NCBI GenBank assembly: GCA_902617025.1
Contig: CACMVB010000002.1
Coordinates: forward strand, 1-64,000
Origin: an uncultured Pelagibacteraceae bacterium
GTDB lineage: Bacteria; Pseudomonadota; Alphaproteobacteria; Pelagibacterales; Pelagibacteraceae
DNA length: 64,000 bases
Reading direction: 5' to 3'
Shown here: positions 47,532 through 56,521 of the stretch, in pieces
Position numbering within the stretch: the first letter of the stretch is position 1
Layout of the letters: every line of letters begins with the position of its first letter
Notes under the pieces: model-generated
Told to the model about the DNA's origin: nothing
What the model saw: only the letters and a program-made list of their open reading frames with translations
Databases searched by the model: none
Program-made: the position numbers and the translations under genes

Positions 47532-48290
47532 CCAAATCTTTTTCATGCTTAAATAAACTAAGATTGTTAAAAGTACCAAATAAATAATAACTTTTACTCC
47601 GGTCTTATGTCTTTCCTCAAGTTCAGGTTCTGCAGCCCAAGCTAAAAAAGTCGTCACATCCTTTGCCATTTGATCTATAGTTGAGTCTGTTCCGTCAGCA
47701 TACTCGACTAAACCATCCATCAAATTGTTAGGCATTTTAATCTTGTTACCAATCATATACTTATTATAGTAAACTCCGTCATCAAGTTTAACACCTGGCG
47801 GAGGGTCCTCATAACCAACTAATACAGAATATATGTAGTTTGCCCCTCCTTTTCTTGCTTTAACTAAAACTGACATGTCTGGTGGGTAAGCTCCACCGTT
47901 TGCTGCTGTTGCTGCTTGAACATTAGGGTACGGGCTTTTAAATTTATCTGAAGGTCTTCCTGGACGAGTGAACATTTCTCCTTGCGCGTCGGGCCCATCT
48001 TCAATCTCAAAACTAGCAGCAATAGCTTTAACTTCTTGCTCTGAAAACTCAGGTCCACCGGGTTCTCCTAGATTTCTGTAACTTAGATATTGCATGGAGT
48101 GGCAAGAGGCACATACTTCTTTATAAACTTGAAAACCTCTTTGTAATGATGCTCTATCAAAAGTTCCTGTTAAACCCTTAAAACTCCAGTCTACTTTTAT
48201 TGGGTCTACCATTTCGGCGCTTTGTAGTGGTTTAAATGAGATTAGTAATAAAAAAGGTAAAACGAATAATCTTGATTTAGACTTTATCAT
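47508..48290 (-). CDS. petC: Cytochrome bc1 complex, cytochrome c1 subunit
   Basis: Membrane-anchored c-type cytochrome that passes electrons from the Rieske protein to soluble cytochrome c. Signal sequence [19 protein letters not shown], heme-binding [15 protein letters not shown] (CxxCH, about 60), the distal ligand Met region [15 protein letters not shown], and the C-terminal anchor [16 protein letters not shown] followed by [11 protein letters not shown]. Length 260 matches alphaproteobacteria. It overlaps petB by 14 nt and is the last gene of petABC. Confidence 0.96.
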   Translation of the reverse strand: MIKSKSRLFVLPFLLLISFKPLQSAEMVDPIKVDWSFKGLTGTFDRASLQRGFQVYKEVCASCHSMQYLSYRNLGEPGGPEFSEQEVKAIAASFEIEDGPDAQGEMFTRPGRPSDKFKSPYPNVQAATAANGGAYPPDMSVLVKARKGGANYIYSVLVGYEDPPPGVKLDDGVYYNKYMIGNKIKMPNNLMDGLVEYADGTDSTIDQMAKDVTTFLAWAAEPELEERHKTGVKVIIYLVLLTILVYLSMKKIWSRIDTEV

Positions 48291-49536
48291 TAACCTTCCT
48301 AGCTATAGATGGTTCAGCGCCACCAGTTAAAACTGGTTCTGAAATGCTCATTGGAATTGGGTCGGTTTTCTCCAAATAACCAACAACTGGCATAACAACA
48401 ATGAAATGTAAGAAATAGTAAACAGTTCCTACTCTAGCTAATACTAAATAAACTCCCTCAGCTGGCATTGCGCCTACGTAACCAAGCATTAGAACGTCTA
48501 TTACTAATATCCAAAAGAACTGTCTATAAATCGGTCTAAAAACAGCCGATCTCACTTTTGATGTATCTAACCAAGGTAAAACAAAAAGAATAAAAATTGC
48601 ACTAAACATTAAAATTACCCCGCCTAATTTATCAGGGACAGATCTTAAAATTGCGTAAAATGGTAACAAATACCATTCAGGCACAATGTGAGCAGGTGTA
48701 ACTAATGGATTTGCAGGTATATAATTGTCTGAGTGTCCCAAAACGTTAGGAGTAAAAAATACAAATCCAGCAAATATGATCATAAAAACTAAAAGCGCGA
48801 AAGCGTCTTTAATTGTTATGTAAGGATGAAACGGCACTGTATCTTTAGACGGTTTCTTTATATCAATACCTACAGGGTTATTATTTCCCGGAACATGTAA
48901 AGCCCAAATGTGTAAAACTACTAATCCTAAAATTAAAAAAGGTATTAAATAATGTAAACTAAAAAATCTGTTTAGTGTTGGATTATCTACAGAATATGCT
49001 CCCCATAGCCAAGTCGTTATACTGTCTCCAACTAATGGTATCGCGCTAAATAAGTTAGTTATTACTGTAGCACCCCAGAAGCTCATTTGACCCCAAGGCA
49101 AAACATAACCCATGAAAGCTGCTGCCATCATTAATAAATAAATCATCAAACCAATTATCCAAATTACTTCTCTTGGTGATTTATATGATCCATAAAATAA
49201 AGATCTAAAAATGTGAATGTAAACTGCTAGGAAAAACATAGATGCACCATTGCTATGAATGTATCTAATTAACCATCCATAATTAACGTCTCTCATTATA
49301 TGTTCGACGCTTGCAAAAGCTAAATCTGCATGAGCGACGTAATGCATTGCTAAAACAATTCCTGTAACTATTTGAGTGATTAAACAAAAAGTTAAAATTC
49401 CACCGAAGGTCCACCAATAGTTTAGATTTTTAGGTGTTGGGTAATCTGTAAGGTGTGCTCCAAGAGTAAGTAATGGTAAACGATCGTTAAACCATTTTCC
49501 TGCTTTAGATTTAGGTGTATATTCGTGCTCACTCAT
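48277..49536 (-). CDS. petB: Cytochrome bc1 complex, cytochrome b subunit
   Basis: Eight-helix quinol-oxidising core of complex III. The N-terminal half has [18 protein letters not shown], heme-ligand regions [20 protein letters not shown] and [21 protein letters not shown], and [20 protein letters not shown]. The Qo-site PEWY motif appears in [16 protein letters not shown]. The second histidine pair is in [21 protein letters not shown]. Length 419 fits the proteobacterial type. It is 8 nt downstream of petA. Confidence 0.98.
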   Translation of the reverse strand: MSEHEYTPKSKAGKWFNDRLPLLTLGAHLTDYPTPKNLNYWWTFGGILTFCLITQIVTGIVLAMHYVAHADLAFASVEHIMRDVNYGWLIRYIHSNGASMFFLAVYIHIFRSLFYGSYKSPREVIWIIGLMIYLLMMAAAFMGYVLPWGQMSFWGATVITNLFSAIPLVGDSITTWLWGAYSVDNPTLNRFFSLHYLIPFLILGLVVLHIWALHVPGNNNPVGIDIKKPSKDTVPFHPYITIKDAFALLVFMIIFAGFVFFTPNVLGHSDNYIPANPLVTPAHIVPEWYLLPFYAILRSVPDKLGGVILMFSAIFILFVLPWLDTSKVRSAVFRPIYRQFFWILVIDVLMLGYVGAMPAEGVYLVLARVGTVYYFLHFIVVMPVVGYLEKTDPIPMSISEPVLTGGAEPSIARKVNDKV

Positions 49537-49544
49537 AATTTTTT

Positions 49545-50066
49545 TTAACCAATCTTAATCGTATTACTGTCTACAAATTCAAATTTTGGTATTTCCATGT
49601 TTGTTGGAGCTGGTCCCTTTCTTATTCTGCCTGATACATCGTAATGTGAACCATGGCAAGGACAAAACCAACCATTAAAGTCCCCTTTATCTTTTAAAGG
49701 CACACATCCAAGATGTGTACAAACTCCTAACATGACTAACCATTCATCTTTGCCCTCTTTTACTCTATCTTCATCTTTTTGAGGATCAGGCAAATCGTCC
49801 AATTTTACTGCCCTGGCTTCAGCTATTTCTTCTGAAGTTCTTTTTTTTATAAATATTGGCTTTCCTCTCCATAAAACAGTAATAGATTTGCCAGGTTCTA
49901 TGCTACTAATGTCAACTTCTGTAGTTGCTAAAGCTTTTTGGGCTTTATCAGGATTCATTTGGTCAATCATTGGCCAAATAACGGCTCCAACTCCTACTGC
50001 TCCTACTGTATAACTGGCTGTAAATAAAAAATCTCTTCTGTTAACTTTTTTTTCTTCTTTGCTCAT
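49545..50066 (-). CDS. petA: Cytochrome bc1 complex, Rieske iron-sulfur subunit
   Basis: [2Fe-2S] protein carrying electrons from ubiquinol to cytochrome c1. A twin-arginine-like N-terminus ([21 protein letters not shown]) acts as the membrane anchor/Tat signal. The cluster is bound by the boxes CTHLGCVPL and [13 protein letters not shown] (about 118-145). Length 173 is normal. First gene of the petABC operon, divergent from trmL across an 89 nt spacer in which I found no clear promoter. Confidence 0.97.
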   Translation of the reverse strand: MSKEEKKVNRRDFLFTASYTVGAVGVGAVIWPMIDQMNPDKAQKALATTEVDISSIEPGKSITVLWRGKPIFIKKRTSEEIAEARAVKLDDLPDPQKDEDRVKEGKDEWLVMLGVCTHLGCVPLKDKGDFNGWFCPCHGSHYDVSGRIRKGPAPTNMEIPKFEFVDSNTIKIG

Positions 50067-50155
50067 TTATGTAAGTGCTTATAATATAATTATTAGATAA
50101 AACCATATTTTAAAGATTTCTAGGGTCAGAATGACACATAAATTAAGCTCAAATA

Positions 50156-50605
50156 ATGCACATAGTACTTTACAAACCTGATATCCCGCAAAATACTGCA
50201 GCAATAATAAGGCTAGGAGCCTGCCTGAATTTGAGTATTCACTTGATAGAACCATGTGGTTTTAATTTAAACGACAACAGGTTTAAAAGAGTGGTTATGG
50301 ATTACATTGGCTTAAGCAAGATTGTTCGGCACAATGGGTTTGAAGCATTCTTAAAAAAATACAAGAAATCAAGAATAGTTTTAATGACAACAAAAGCAAA
50401 AAAATTATATCATAAGTTTAAGTTTAAAAAAAATGATATGCTTTTATTTGGAAAAGAAAGTGCTGGAGTTCCAGAAGAAATACATCAAATGCTTAAAAAT
50501 AAAATAAAAATTCCTATGAACAAAAAAACTAGGTCTTTAAATATTGCAATGAGTGTTGCGATAGTAGCTGCAGAAGCTTTAAGGCAAAATAATTTACTTA
50601 AATGA
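50156..50605 (+). CDS. trmL: tRNA (cytidine(34)-2'-O)-methyltransferase
   Basis: SPOUT-fold methylase acting on the wobble base of tRNA-Leu isoacceptors. MHIVLYKPDIPQNTAAIIRLGA (N-terminal N-x-G-A-x-x-R variant), LHLIEPCGFN-like IHLIEPCGFNLND, MLLFGKESAGVPEEI (about 102) and IPMNKKTRSLNIAMSVAIVAAEALRQ form the knotted SAM site. Length 149 is typical. It overlaps hemF by 4 nt. Confidence 0.94.
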   Translation: MHIVLYKPDIPQNTAAIIRLGACLNLSIHLIEPCGFNLNDNRFKRVVMDYIGLSKIVRHNGFEAFLKKYKKSRIVLMTTKAKKLYHKFKFKKNDMLLFGKESAGVPEEIHQMLKNKIKIPMNKKTRSLNIAMSVAIVAAEALRQNNLLK

Positions 50606-51426
50606 TTACACCCGACTTTAGAAAAAAAATGGCTGATAGCTGGTTTTCATATTTACAAATTCAAATTTGTAAAGAGTTTGAATACCTTGAAAAGAATAAA
50701 GTAAAATTCTCAAAAAGAGATTGGAGTAAAAACAAAAAAAATGAGGGTGGAGGAACTTCATTTCTTTTAACAAATGGGAAGATATTTGATAAAGTTGGCG
50801 TCAATAAATCTACCGTTTCAGGAATTTTTCCTAAAAGATTTAGGTCAAAGATATTAGGAGCTGAAAAAAAAGGTAAATATTGGGCTTCAGGAGTTTCTGT
50901 GGTAGCTCATATGAGAAACCCCAAAATGCCTGCAATACATTTTAACACTAGGTTTATAGTAACTTCTAAAGAGTGGTTTGGTGGAGGAATGGATGTAACA
51001 CCAAGTTATGAAGATATAAAAGAAAAAAAAATGATACACGATGAGTTAAAAAAAGTATGTATCCAAAATAAAAAAAATTATAAAAAATATAAAAAATGGT
51101 GTGACGAATATTTTTATTTACCACACAGGAAAGAAGCTAGAGGAATTGGCGGTATTTTTTTTGACTATGAAACTAAAGATTGGATTAAAAACTTTAAATT
51201 TGTAAGAGAACTTGGTCTTTCTTTTATAGATATTTCAAAAAAAATTATAAAGAAAAAAGAAAATTTAAAATGGACGAAAAAAGATAAAGAAAAACAGTTT
51301 CTCAAACGGGGAAGATATGTTGAGTTCAACCTTTTGTATGATAGAGGTACAAGGTTTGGATTAAACTCGGGAGGAAATATTGACTCAATATTAATGTCAC
51401 TTCCTCCTGAAGCAAGGTGGAAATAG
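50602..51426 (+). CDS. hemF: Oxygen-dependent coproporphyrinogen III oxidase
   Basis: Oxidative decarboxylation of coproporphyrinogen III in heme synthesis (needed for the bc1 hemes). Segments: EGGGTSFLLTNGKIFDKVGVNKSTVSG, SGVSVVAHMRNPKMPAIHFNTRF, WFGGGMDVTPSY, FYLPHRKEARGIGGIFFDY, RGRYVEFNLLYDRGTRFGLNSGGNIDSILMSLPP. It stops at PPEARWK, so the roughly 25-residue tail found in E. coli HemF is missing; I recall several alphaproteobacterial forms ending nearby. Length 274. greA follows 2 nt after the stop. Confidence 0.95.
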   Translation: MITPDFRKKMADSWFSYLQIQICKEFEYLEKNKVKFSKRDWSKNKKNEGGGTSFLLTNGKIFDKVGVNKSTVSGIFPKRFRSKILGAEKKGKYWASGVSVVAHMRNPKMPAIHFNTRFIVTSKEWFGGGMDVTPSYEDIKEKKMIHDELKKVCIQNKKNYKKYKKWCDEYFYLPHRKEARGIGGIFFDYETKDWIKNFKFVRELGLSFIDISKKIIKKKENLKWTKKDKEKQFLKRGRYVEFNLLYDRGTRFGLNSGGNIDSILMSLPPEARWK

Positions 51427-51428
51427 TC

Positions 51429-51905
51429 ATGAAAAAAGAACCGATAACAGTAAGCGGTCTTCAAAATTTAAAAGCAGAATTAGAAGATCTCAAAAATATT
51501 CAGAGGCCAAAAATTGTTGAAGCAATAGCTGAAGCAAGATCTCATGGAGATTTAAAGGAGAACGCTGAATATCATGCAGCAAAAGAGCAACAAGCATTAA
51601 TCGAAAGCCGGGTAATTGCAATAAATGATATTATTGCTAGAGCAAATGTAGTTGACGTCACTAAAATAGAAAACGATGGAAAAGTTATTTTTGGATCAAC
51701 TGTAAAAGTTCAAGATTTAGCAACAGATAAAAAGATTTCTTATAGATTAGTAGGTCAGGATGAAGCAGATATTAAAAATAATTTAATTTTTTTTAAAAGT
51801 CCAATCGGGAAAGCTCTTATAGGTAAAAATAAGGGTGAAATGATAAGTGTATCAACACCATCTGGGGAGAGAAACTTTGAAATCCTTGATGTTGAATACA
51901 TCTAA
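51429..51905 (+). CDS. greA: Transcription elongation factor GreA
   Basis: Rescues backtracked RNA polymerase by stimulating transcript cleavage. The ORF-track start at 51417 lies inside hemF; the ATG at 51429 (MKKEPITVSGLQNLKAEL) gives the family N-terminus. The coiled coil carries the catalytic acidic tip ARSHGDLKENAEYHAAKEQQ (DLxENAEY, about 40-50). The C-terminal FKBP-like domain has VIFGSTVKVQDL, DIKNNLIFFKSPIGKALIGK and IEVxTPxG-like ISVSTPSGERNFEIL. Length is 158 residues. Confidence 0.97.
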   Translation: MKKEPITVSGLQNLKAELEDLKNIQRPKIVEAIAEARSHGDLKENAEYHAAKEQQALIESRVIAINDIIARANVVDVTKIENDGKVIFGSTVKVQDLATDKKISYRLVGQDEADIKNNLIFFKSPIGKALIGKNKGEMISVSTPSGERNFEILDVEYI

Positions 51906-53164
51906 TTCGAATTTACTTTTATTATCTCATCGACTCTTTCATTTGAAATTTTAAAATTATTGTTTATCCACTCCCTCTCTAAAGTTTTTAAAACATTTCC
52001 TAACGTCTGTCCCTCCTGCATCCCTTTGTGCTTAAGAGTATCGCCATCTATTGGAAATACAGGCACTTTAATTTTTAAAATCCTATGAAGAGTTTTAGAA
52101 AAATCATTTACTTTCGCTTTTGAATTTATTGAAAAGTTGATTAAATTAAGAGCTATTAAATGATTTTTTCCATTTATATAAACATTTTTAATTAAATTTT
52201 TGTTAAAAAATTCTTTATCATTTTTGAGTTTTGTTAAATTTTCATTGAATTTCTTCAAGGTCTCCTTGATCTTATTAGATGTATTATATTTATGAGTAAA
52301 ATATTCATGATTTCCCTTTTCATCAATTAACATCACTGCTAACAAAATATCTAAGTGTGCTTCCGAGTATTGATATACCTTTTTTAGTCTTTCTAGTCTG
52401 TTCAAATACAAAAATTCGGGAAATGTCATTGAAAATATTTCCTTCAAATTGCTACTTTGATTAATTGTTAAAAAGTTTTTTAAACTTAAAATTTTGAGTA
52501 ATTCAATTAAAATTCTTTCTCTGGAGATTTTTTTAATACCGTCTAAATTTTGTTTAATCGCATTACTAGTTGTTGGCTCAACTACAATATCATACATAAC
52601 TTTAAATCTTACAAATCTGACGATTCTTAAATAATCCTCTTCTATTCTTTTTTGTGGGTCTCCAATAAACTTGATATTTTTATTTTTAAGATCAACTATA
52701 CCCATTTGAGGATCATAAAGTTTACCATTAGTATCCATGTAAATTGCATTTATTGTGAAATCTCTTCTCTCAGAGTCTTGTTGCCAATTATCAGTATACT
52801 CTACCTCTGCATGTCTTCCATCTGTTTTTATATCTTTTCTTAAGGTTGTTAATTCAACTTTGTGGTTTTCTGACACAATAGTAACGGTTCCATGTTTAGC
52901 TCCAGTATCGATAACTTTTAAATTTGTGTCTTTAAATTTTTCTTTGATCTGATCTGTTGTTAAAATCGTTGCAATATCAATATCGTCTATTTTTTCATTT
53001 GAGAGATATTTCCTCACACATCCGCCTACATATCTTGCAGCTACTTTATCTCTAGGAATATCCTCTTGTAATTTTTTGAAAATAAATTTTAAATCTTTGT
53101 TTCTGTAAAATGGAAAAATAATTCTCTTGATATTTTTTAAAAAATTAAAACTTAGATTAAGCAT
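51902..53164 (-). CDS. cca: CCA tRNA nucleotidyltransferase / poly(A) polymerase family
   Basis: Class II nucleotidyltransferase that adds or repairs tRNA 3'-CCA. AARYVGGCVRKYLSNEKIDDIDIATIL (catalytic DxD), GTVTIVSENHKVELTTLRKD, RRDFTINAIYMD (about 127) and RIEEDYLRIVRFVRF are typical. The C-terminal half is a divergent helical tail. Length is 420. tRNA-Gln ends 8 nt upstream of the start on the same strand, so the mRNA 5' end may be produced by tRNA processing. Both tRNA genes here already encode CCA, so a repair role is likely. Confidence 0.92.
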   Translation of the reverse strand: MLNLSFNFLKNIKRIIFPFYRNKDLKFIFKKLQEDIPRDKVAARYVGGCVRKYLSNEKIDDIDIATILTTDQIKEKFKDTNLKVIDTGAKHGTVTIVSENHKVELTTLRKDIKTDGRHAEVEYTDNWQQDSERRDFTINAIYMDTNGKLYDPQMGIVDLKNKNIKFIGDPQKRIEEDYLRIVRFVRFKVMYDIVVEPTTSNAIKQNLDGIKKISRERILIELLKILSLKNFLTINQSSNLKEIFSMTFPEFLYLNRLERLKKVYQYSEAHLDILLAVMLIDEKGNHEYFTHKYNTSNKIKETLKKFNENLTKLKNDKEFFNKNLIKNVYINGKNHLIALNLINFSINSKAKVNDFSKTLHRILKIKVPVFPIDGDTLKHKGMQEGQTLGNVLKTLEREWINNNFKISNERVDEIIKVNSN

Positions 53165-53171
53165 AAATCTA

Positions 53172-53245
53172 TGGCTGGGGCACTAGGATTCGAACCTAGG
53201 ATGGCGGTATCAAAAACCGCTGCCTTACCGCTTGGCTATGCCCCA
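53172..53245 (-). tRNA. tRNA-Gln (UUG anticodon)
   Basis: 74 nt cloverleaf: acceptor TGGGGCA, D arm TAGCCAAGCGGTAAGGCA, anticodon arm GCGGT-TTTTGAT-ACCGC with anticodon TTG, T arm CCTAGGTTCGAATCCTAGT, and encoded CCA. The weak U1-A72 pair matches glutamine tRNAs recognised by GlnRS. Located 35 nt after ispE and 8 nt before cca on the same strand. Confidence 0.97.
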
Positions 53246-53280
53246 ATTACAAGTGACTGATATATCATAATTAAATAGAT

Positions 53281-54120
53281 TTAAATACTTTTTGCAATTG
53301 AAAACCAAAATTTAGGGTATTTCCTTCTTAATTTTTTAAGTGCGACTAATGAACTATTTTTGTTAAGAAATAAACCATAACAAGCGGATCCTGAGCCTGT
53401 CATTCTTGAAAAATGACAACCTTTAATTTCGTGAATATTGGATATTAATTTTCCTAAAATTTTATGCTTTTTTTCAACAATGGATTGTAAATCATTTTTA
53501 GAATTTATAAGAAACTCAATGAAATTTTTTCTAACAGCTAAGTTTTTATTAAAAGTTTTTTTTAATTTTGAGTAATTTTTGACTTTTGCAAAGACGCTTT
53601 TAGTGGAGCTTTTTATCTTGGGAAAGATCAATAAAAAATGAAACTTATGTTTTTTCTTTAAATGGATAACGGACCTCAAATTTTTTTGATATCCCTGATT
53701 ATAAAAAAAAAGCCTTAAATCAGATCCAATTTCTTTTATAATTTTGCTTAATATCTTTTTATTTAAGTCTTTTTTTGTTAATTGCTTCAATAGTGTTGCA
53801 GCGTTACTTGTTCCTCCACCAAGGCCTGCAAAGACGGGAATTTTTTTAACTACTTTAACAGCATAATAGTCATTGATTATTTTATTTTTTCTCATTGCAT
53901 TTAAAACTTTTTTTACTGAATTATTAGATTTATTAACATCTTTTGAGAAAGGTCCAGTAAAAGAAACTTTATCAAAATTTTTATTTTTAATTTTTTTCAA
54001 AAATATTTTGTCATGTAGGTCAATAAGACAATAAATTGACTGGATATTATGAAGTCCACATTTAAGTCTTTTATTGACTGATAATGTTAAATTTATTTTT
54101 GCGTAAGACTTTAAGACCAT
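53281..54120 (-). CDS. ispE: 4-diphosphocytidyl-2-C-methyl-D-erythritol kinase
   Basis: GHMP kinase of the non-mevalonate isoprenoid pathway. SYAKINLTLSVNKRLKCGLHNIQSI at the N-terminus, IPVFAGLGGGTSNAATLL (ATP loop, about 92-110), IGSDLRLFFYNQGY and the C-terminal RMTGSGSACYGLF (motif III) are present. GSDVPFF of most IspE proteins reads GSDLRLFF. Length 279 is normal. It supplies the undecaprenyl and ubiquinone side chains used elsewhere in the window. It is 4 nt after the TPR gene. Confidence 0.93.
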   Translation of the reverse strand: MVLKSYAKINLTLSVNKRLKCGLHNIQSIYCLIDLHDKIFLKKIKNKNFDKVSFTGPFSKDVNKSNNSVKKVLNAMRKNKIINDYYAVKVVKKIPVFAGLGGGTSNAATLLKQLTKKDLNKKILSKIIKEIGSDLRLFFYNQGYQKNLRSVIHLKKKHKFHFLLIFPKIKSSTKSVFAKVKNYSKLKKTFNKNLAVRKNFIEFLINSKNDLQSIVEKKHKILGKLISNIHEIKGCHFSRMTGSGSACYGLFLNKNSSLVALKKLRRKYPKFWFSIAKSI

Positions 54121-54124
54121 ACTT

Positions 54125-55825
54125 TTAAAGGCCTTTAATTAATTTTTGTTCAATTTTTTCCTTTAAATCTTTTTCTGACTTTTCAAGACTCAAAACATAG
54201 TTCCAATAATATCTAGCCTGAATTTCGTTACCATTTTGCCAAAGAACATCACCATAATGATCATTAACTATTGGATCTGCAGGCATTAATTTGACAGCAA
54301 GTTGAAGATATTTTTTTGACTCTTGATATCTCTTTAGTTTGTATAAAGCCCATCCAAGAGAGTCTATTATGTACGGGTCATTAGATTTTATTTTGTTTGC
54401 TTTTTCTAACATTTTTAAAGATTTTTCAATTTTTATACCTTTTTCTATCCAAGTGTATGCTAGATAATTAATGACATAAGCTTGATTGGGACTCGCTTCT
54501 AAAGATGCGAGAAGATCTTTTTCAGCTTTATCCCATTGTCCGTTTCTTTCATATGCAACACCTCTACTGTCAGTGACTTCGGGATAAATTGGATGTGTTG
54601 TATCTATTTTTTCTAAAACTTTTGTATAATATTTAATTGAGTCTGCGTACTGTTCATTATTTTTCAAAAATTCAGCATAATCATAAATTTCATAAATTCC
54701 TTTGGATGGAAGATTGTTGAAAGAATTTGTATATAGTTTAATTGCATCATCTTTTTTTTTCTCTTGTATTAAAATTCTAGAAATTTGTTTATTTGAATAC
54801 CACTCAAAAGCTTTTCCGTTCTTTCTTAACTTTTGATAAGTTTTTTTTGCACTTTTTAAATCCTCAATTTGATAAAAGTTTTCTGCTAAAAGCGTGTCAA
54901 ATGAGTAAAAATTTTTGTTTAAAAATTTTGAAAAATTTAGATAAAAATTTGAAGTTTGAAAATATGATTGTGAAGACAAAGCATTTGCGGCTATGTAAAG
55001 TAATTCTGCTACAATTTCTATCTTATTGCTGCAATTAAAGTCAGAGAAATTTTTTTGAAGATCTAAATTGACCTCATATTGATTGAGAATTAAATTTCTT
55101 GGATATTTATCTAAAGCTTTCTTTATAATTTTTCTAGCTTCAATTTTTTGTCCTTTATTATCTAAATGTCTTGCATAAAAATAGTTGTATCTAGAAAAAT
55201 CAGTTTTTTCGTTAGAAATAAGTTTATTAAAAAGAAGATCTGTATCTTTGCTGTTGAAATAACAATGTAAAAAAGTATTTTGAATCTTTTTTAAATTTTC
55301 AAATCTATTATCAAGTTGACTCAGTTTGAGCTTAGCCTCTTCTAAAGTGCTACCCTCCAAATCAGACCAAATATATAATGTATTTAAAATATAATTGTTT
55401 AAAACAGAAATTGAATTATATTTTTTTGCTTTAATAAAATATTTTTTAGCAAGATCATATTTAGAATTTTTGAGATAGTTTATTCCAAGGACAAAATCAC
55501 TTTCATAATTATTTCTTTTTTCTCTATTCAGTTTTTTTGCAAAATTAAAAGCTTGACTAAAATTTCCAGAATTAATTAAAGAATAAATATACTTTCTGGA
55601 GTAATTCGGATGGCTTTCTTCAAGTCCATCAAGCTTTTTAAAATACTGATAAGAGTCGGCATAATTGCTTTGATTTAAAAGCAAAATACCTGAAAAATAA
55701 TCAGCTATATTTTCTGCCTTGTTATATTTGTCCAAACTTTTTGCCTCAAGTGTGGAAAAAAAAATAAAAATAATGACAAATGTAATATGTCCTGTAATCT
55801 TACGTAATTTTTTACTTTCGAGCAT
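54125..55825 (-). CDS. Exported tetratricopeptide-repeat protein
   Basis: Function unknown. A signal peptide or anchor (ITGHITFVIIFIFFSTLEAKS) is followed by about 530 residues of TPR helices. Recognisable repeats: YADSIKYYTKVLEKIDTTHPIYPE, GQWDKAEKDLLASLEASPNQAYV, KIEKSLKMLEKANKIKSNDPYIIDSLGWALYKLKRYQE and SKKYLQLAVKLMPADPIVNDHYGDVLWQNG in the C-terminal third; earlier repeats are more degenerate. Similar TPR proteins sit beside ispE in other alphaproteobacteria. A periplasmic scaffold role is a guess. Only 3 nt separate its ATG from the divergent udg ATG. Confidence 0.85.
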   Translation of the reverse strand: MLESKKLRKITGHITFVIIFIFFSTLEAKSLDKYNKAENIADYFSGILLLNQSNYADSYQYFKKLDGLEESHPNYSRKYIYSLINSGNFSQAFNFAKKLNREKRNNYESDFVLGINYLKNSKYDLAKKYFIKAKKYNSISVLNNYILNTLYIWSDLEGSTLEEAKLKLSQLDNRFENLKKIQNTFLHCYFNSKDTDLLFNKLISNEKTDFSRYNYFYARHLDNKGQKIEARKIIKKALDKYPRNLILNQYEVNLDLQKNFSDFNCSNKIEIVAELLYIAANALSSQSYFQTSNFYLNFSKFLNKNFYSFDTLLAENFYQIEDLKSAKKTYQKLRKNGKAFEWYSNKQISRILIQEKKKDDAIKLYTNSFNNLPSKGIYEIYDYAEFLKNNEQYADSIKYYTKVLEKIDTTHPIYPEVTDSRGVAYERNGQWDKAEKDLLASLEASPNQAYVINYLAYTWIEKGIKIEKSLKMLEKANKIKSNDPYIIDSLGWALYKLKRYQESKKYLQLAVKLMPADPIVNDHYGDVLWQNGNEIQARYYWNYVLSLEKSEKDLKEKIEQKLIKGL

Positions 55826-55828
55826 AAA

Positions 55829-56521
55829 ATGTTAAAAAATAATAAAATTAAATTAATAAAATTTTATAATTTTATAAATCATAATCTAATTTACAATAAT
55901 AAAGCAATCAATAGGTATAAAAAAGAGAATTATGAAATACCTGAAGATAAATTTAAAAGTTTAGAGCTTTTGAAAAAGTCTATTATGAATTTGAAAAAAT
56001 GTGATCTTAAGAAGAATGCTAAAAATATAGTTTTCAGTGATGGTAATCCCAAATCAAAAATAATGCTTATTGGAGAAGCGCCAGGTGCCAATGAGGATGA
56101 TGAGGGTTTACCTTTTGTGGGAAGGGCGGGAATGCTGTTGGATAAAATGCTAGCTGCTATAAATTTAGATAGAAAAAAAGTTTATATCTCTAATATTATA
56201 AATTATCGACCACCTGAAAATCGAAGACCTACGGATGAAGAAATTAAAAGATATTTGCCCTTCATCACAAAGCATATTGAAATAATTAATCCAAAAATAC
56301 TCGTTCTTCTTGGGAGTACTGCGATGAATGCACTTATTGGTAATGATGTGGTTATTTCAAAAATGAGGGGAAAGTGGATTAAAAAAGAATTTGGAAATTG
56401 TAAAACTTCAGTTATCATTACTTTTCACCCTGCGTTTTTAATGAGGCAGCCAGCCCAAAAAAAGATGTCTTGGATTGATTTAAAAATGATAAGAGATAAA
56501 AAAACTAACCTTAAAATTTAA
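55829..56521 (+). CDS. udg: Family 4/5-type uracil-DNA glycosylase
   Basis: Removes uracil from DNA for base excision repair. Motif 1 is MLIGEAPGANEDDEGLPFVG (about 79-98) and the C-terminal motif FHPAFLMRQPAQKKMSW (about 199-215). Family 4 enzymes normally use four cysteines for a [4Fe-4S] cluster; here only C58 (KKCDLK) remains at a matching site, and the later ones read YISNIINYRPP and EIKRYLPF, with Asn/Tyr and Tyr. C191 lies elsewhere. The cluster is probably absent. rnhB starts directly after the stop. Confidence 0.87.
   Translation: MLKNNKIKLIKFYNFINHNLIYNNKAINRYKKENYEIPEDKFKSLELLKKSIMNLKKCDLKKNAKNIVFSDGNPKSKIMLIGEAPGANEDDEGLPFVGRAGMLLDKMLAAINLDRKKVYISNIINYRPPENRRPTDEEIKRYLPFITKHIEIINPKILVLLGSTAMNALIGNDVVISKMRGKWIKKEFGNCKTSVIITFHPAFLMRQPAQKKMSWIDLKMIRDKKTNLKI

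Noticed and set aside
50067-50155. Divergent promoters between petA and trmL
   Set aside because: Several AT-rich hexamers exist but none pairs with a convincing -35 at 16-18 nt, so no site is claimed.
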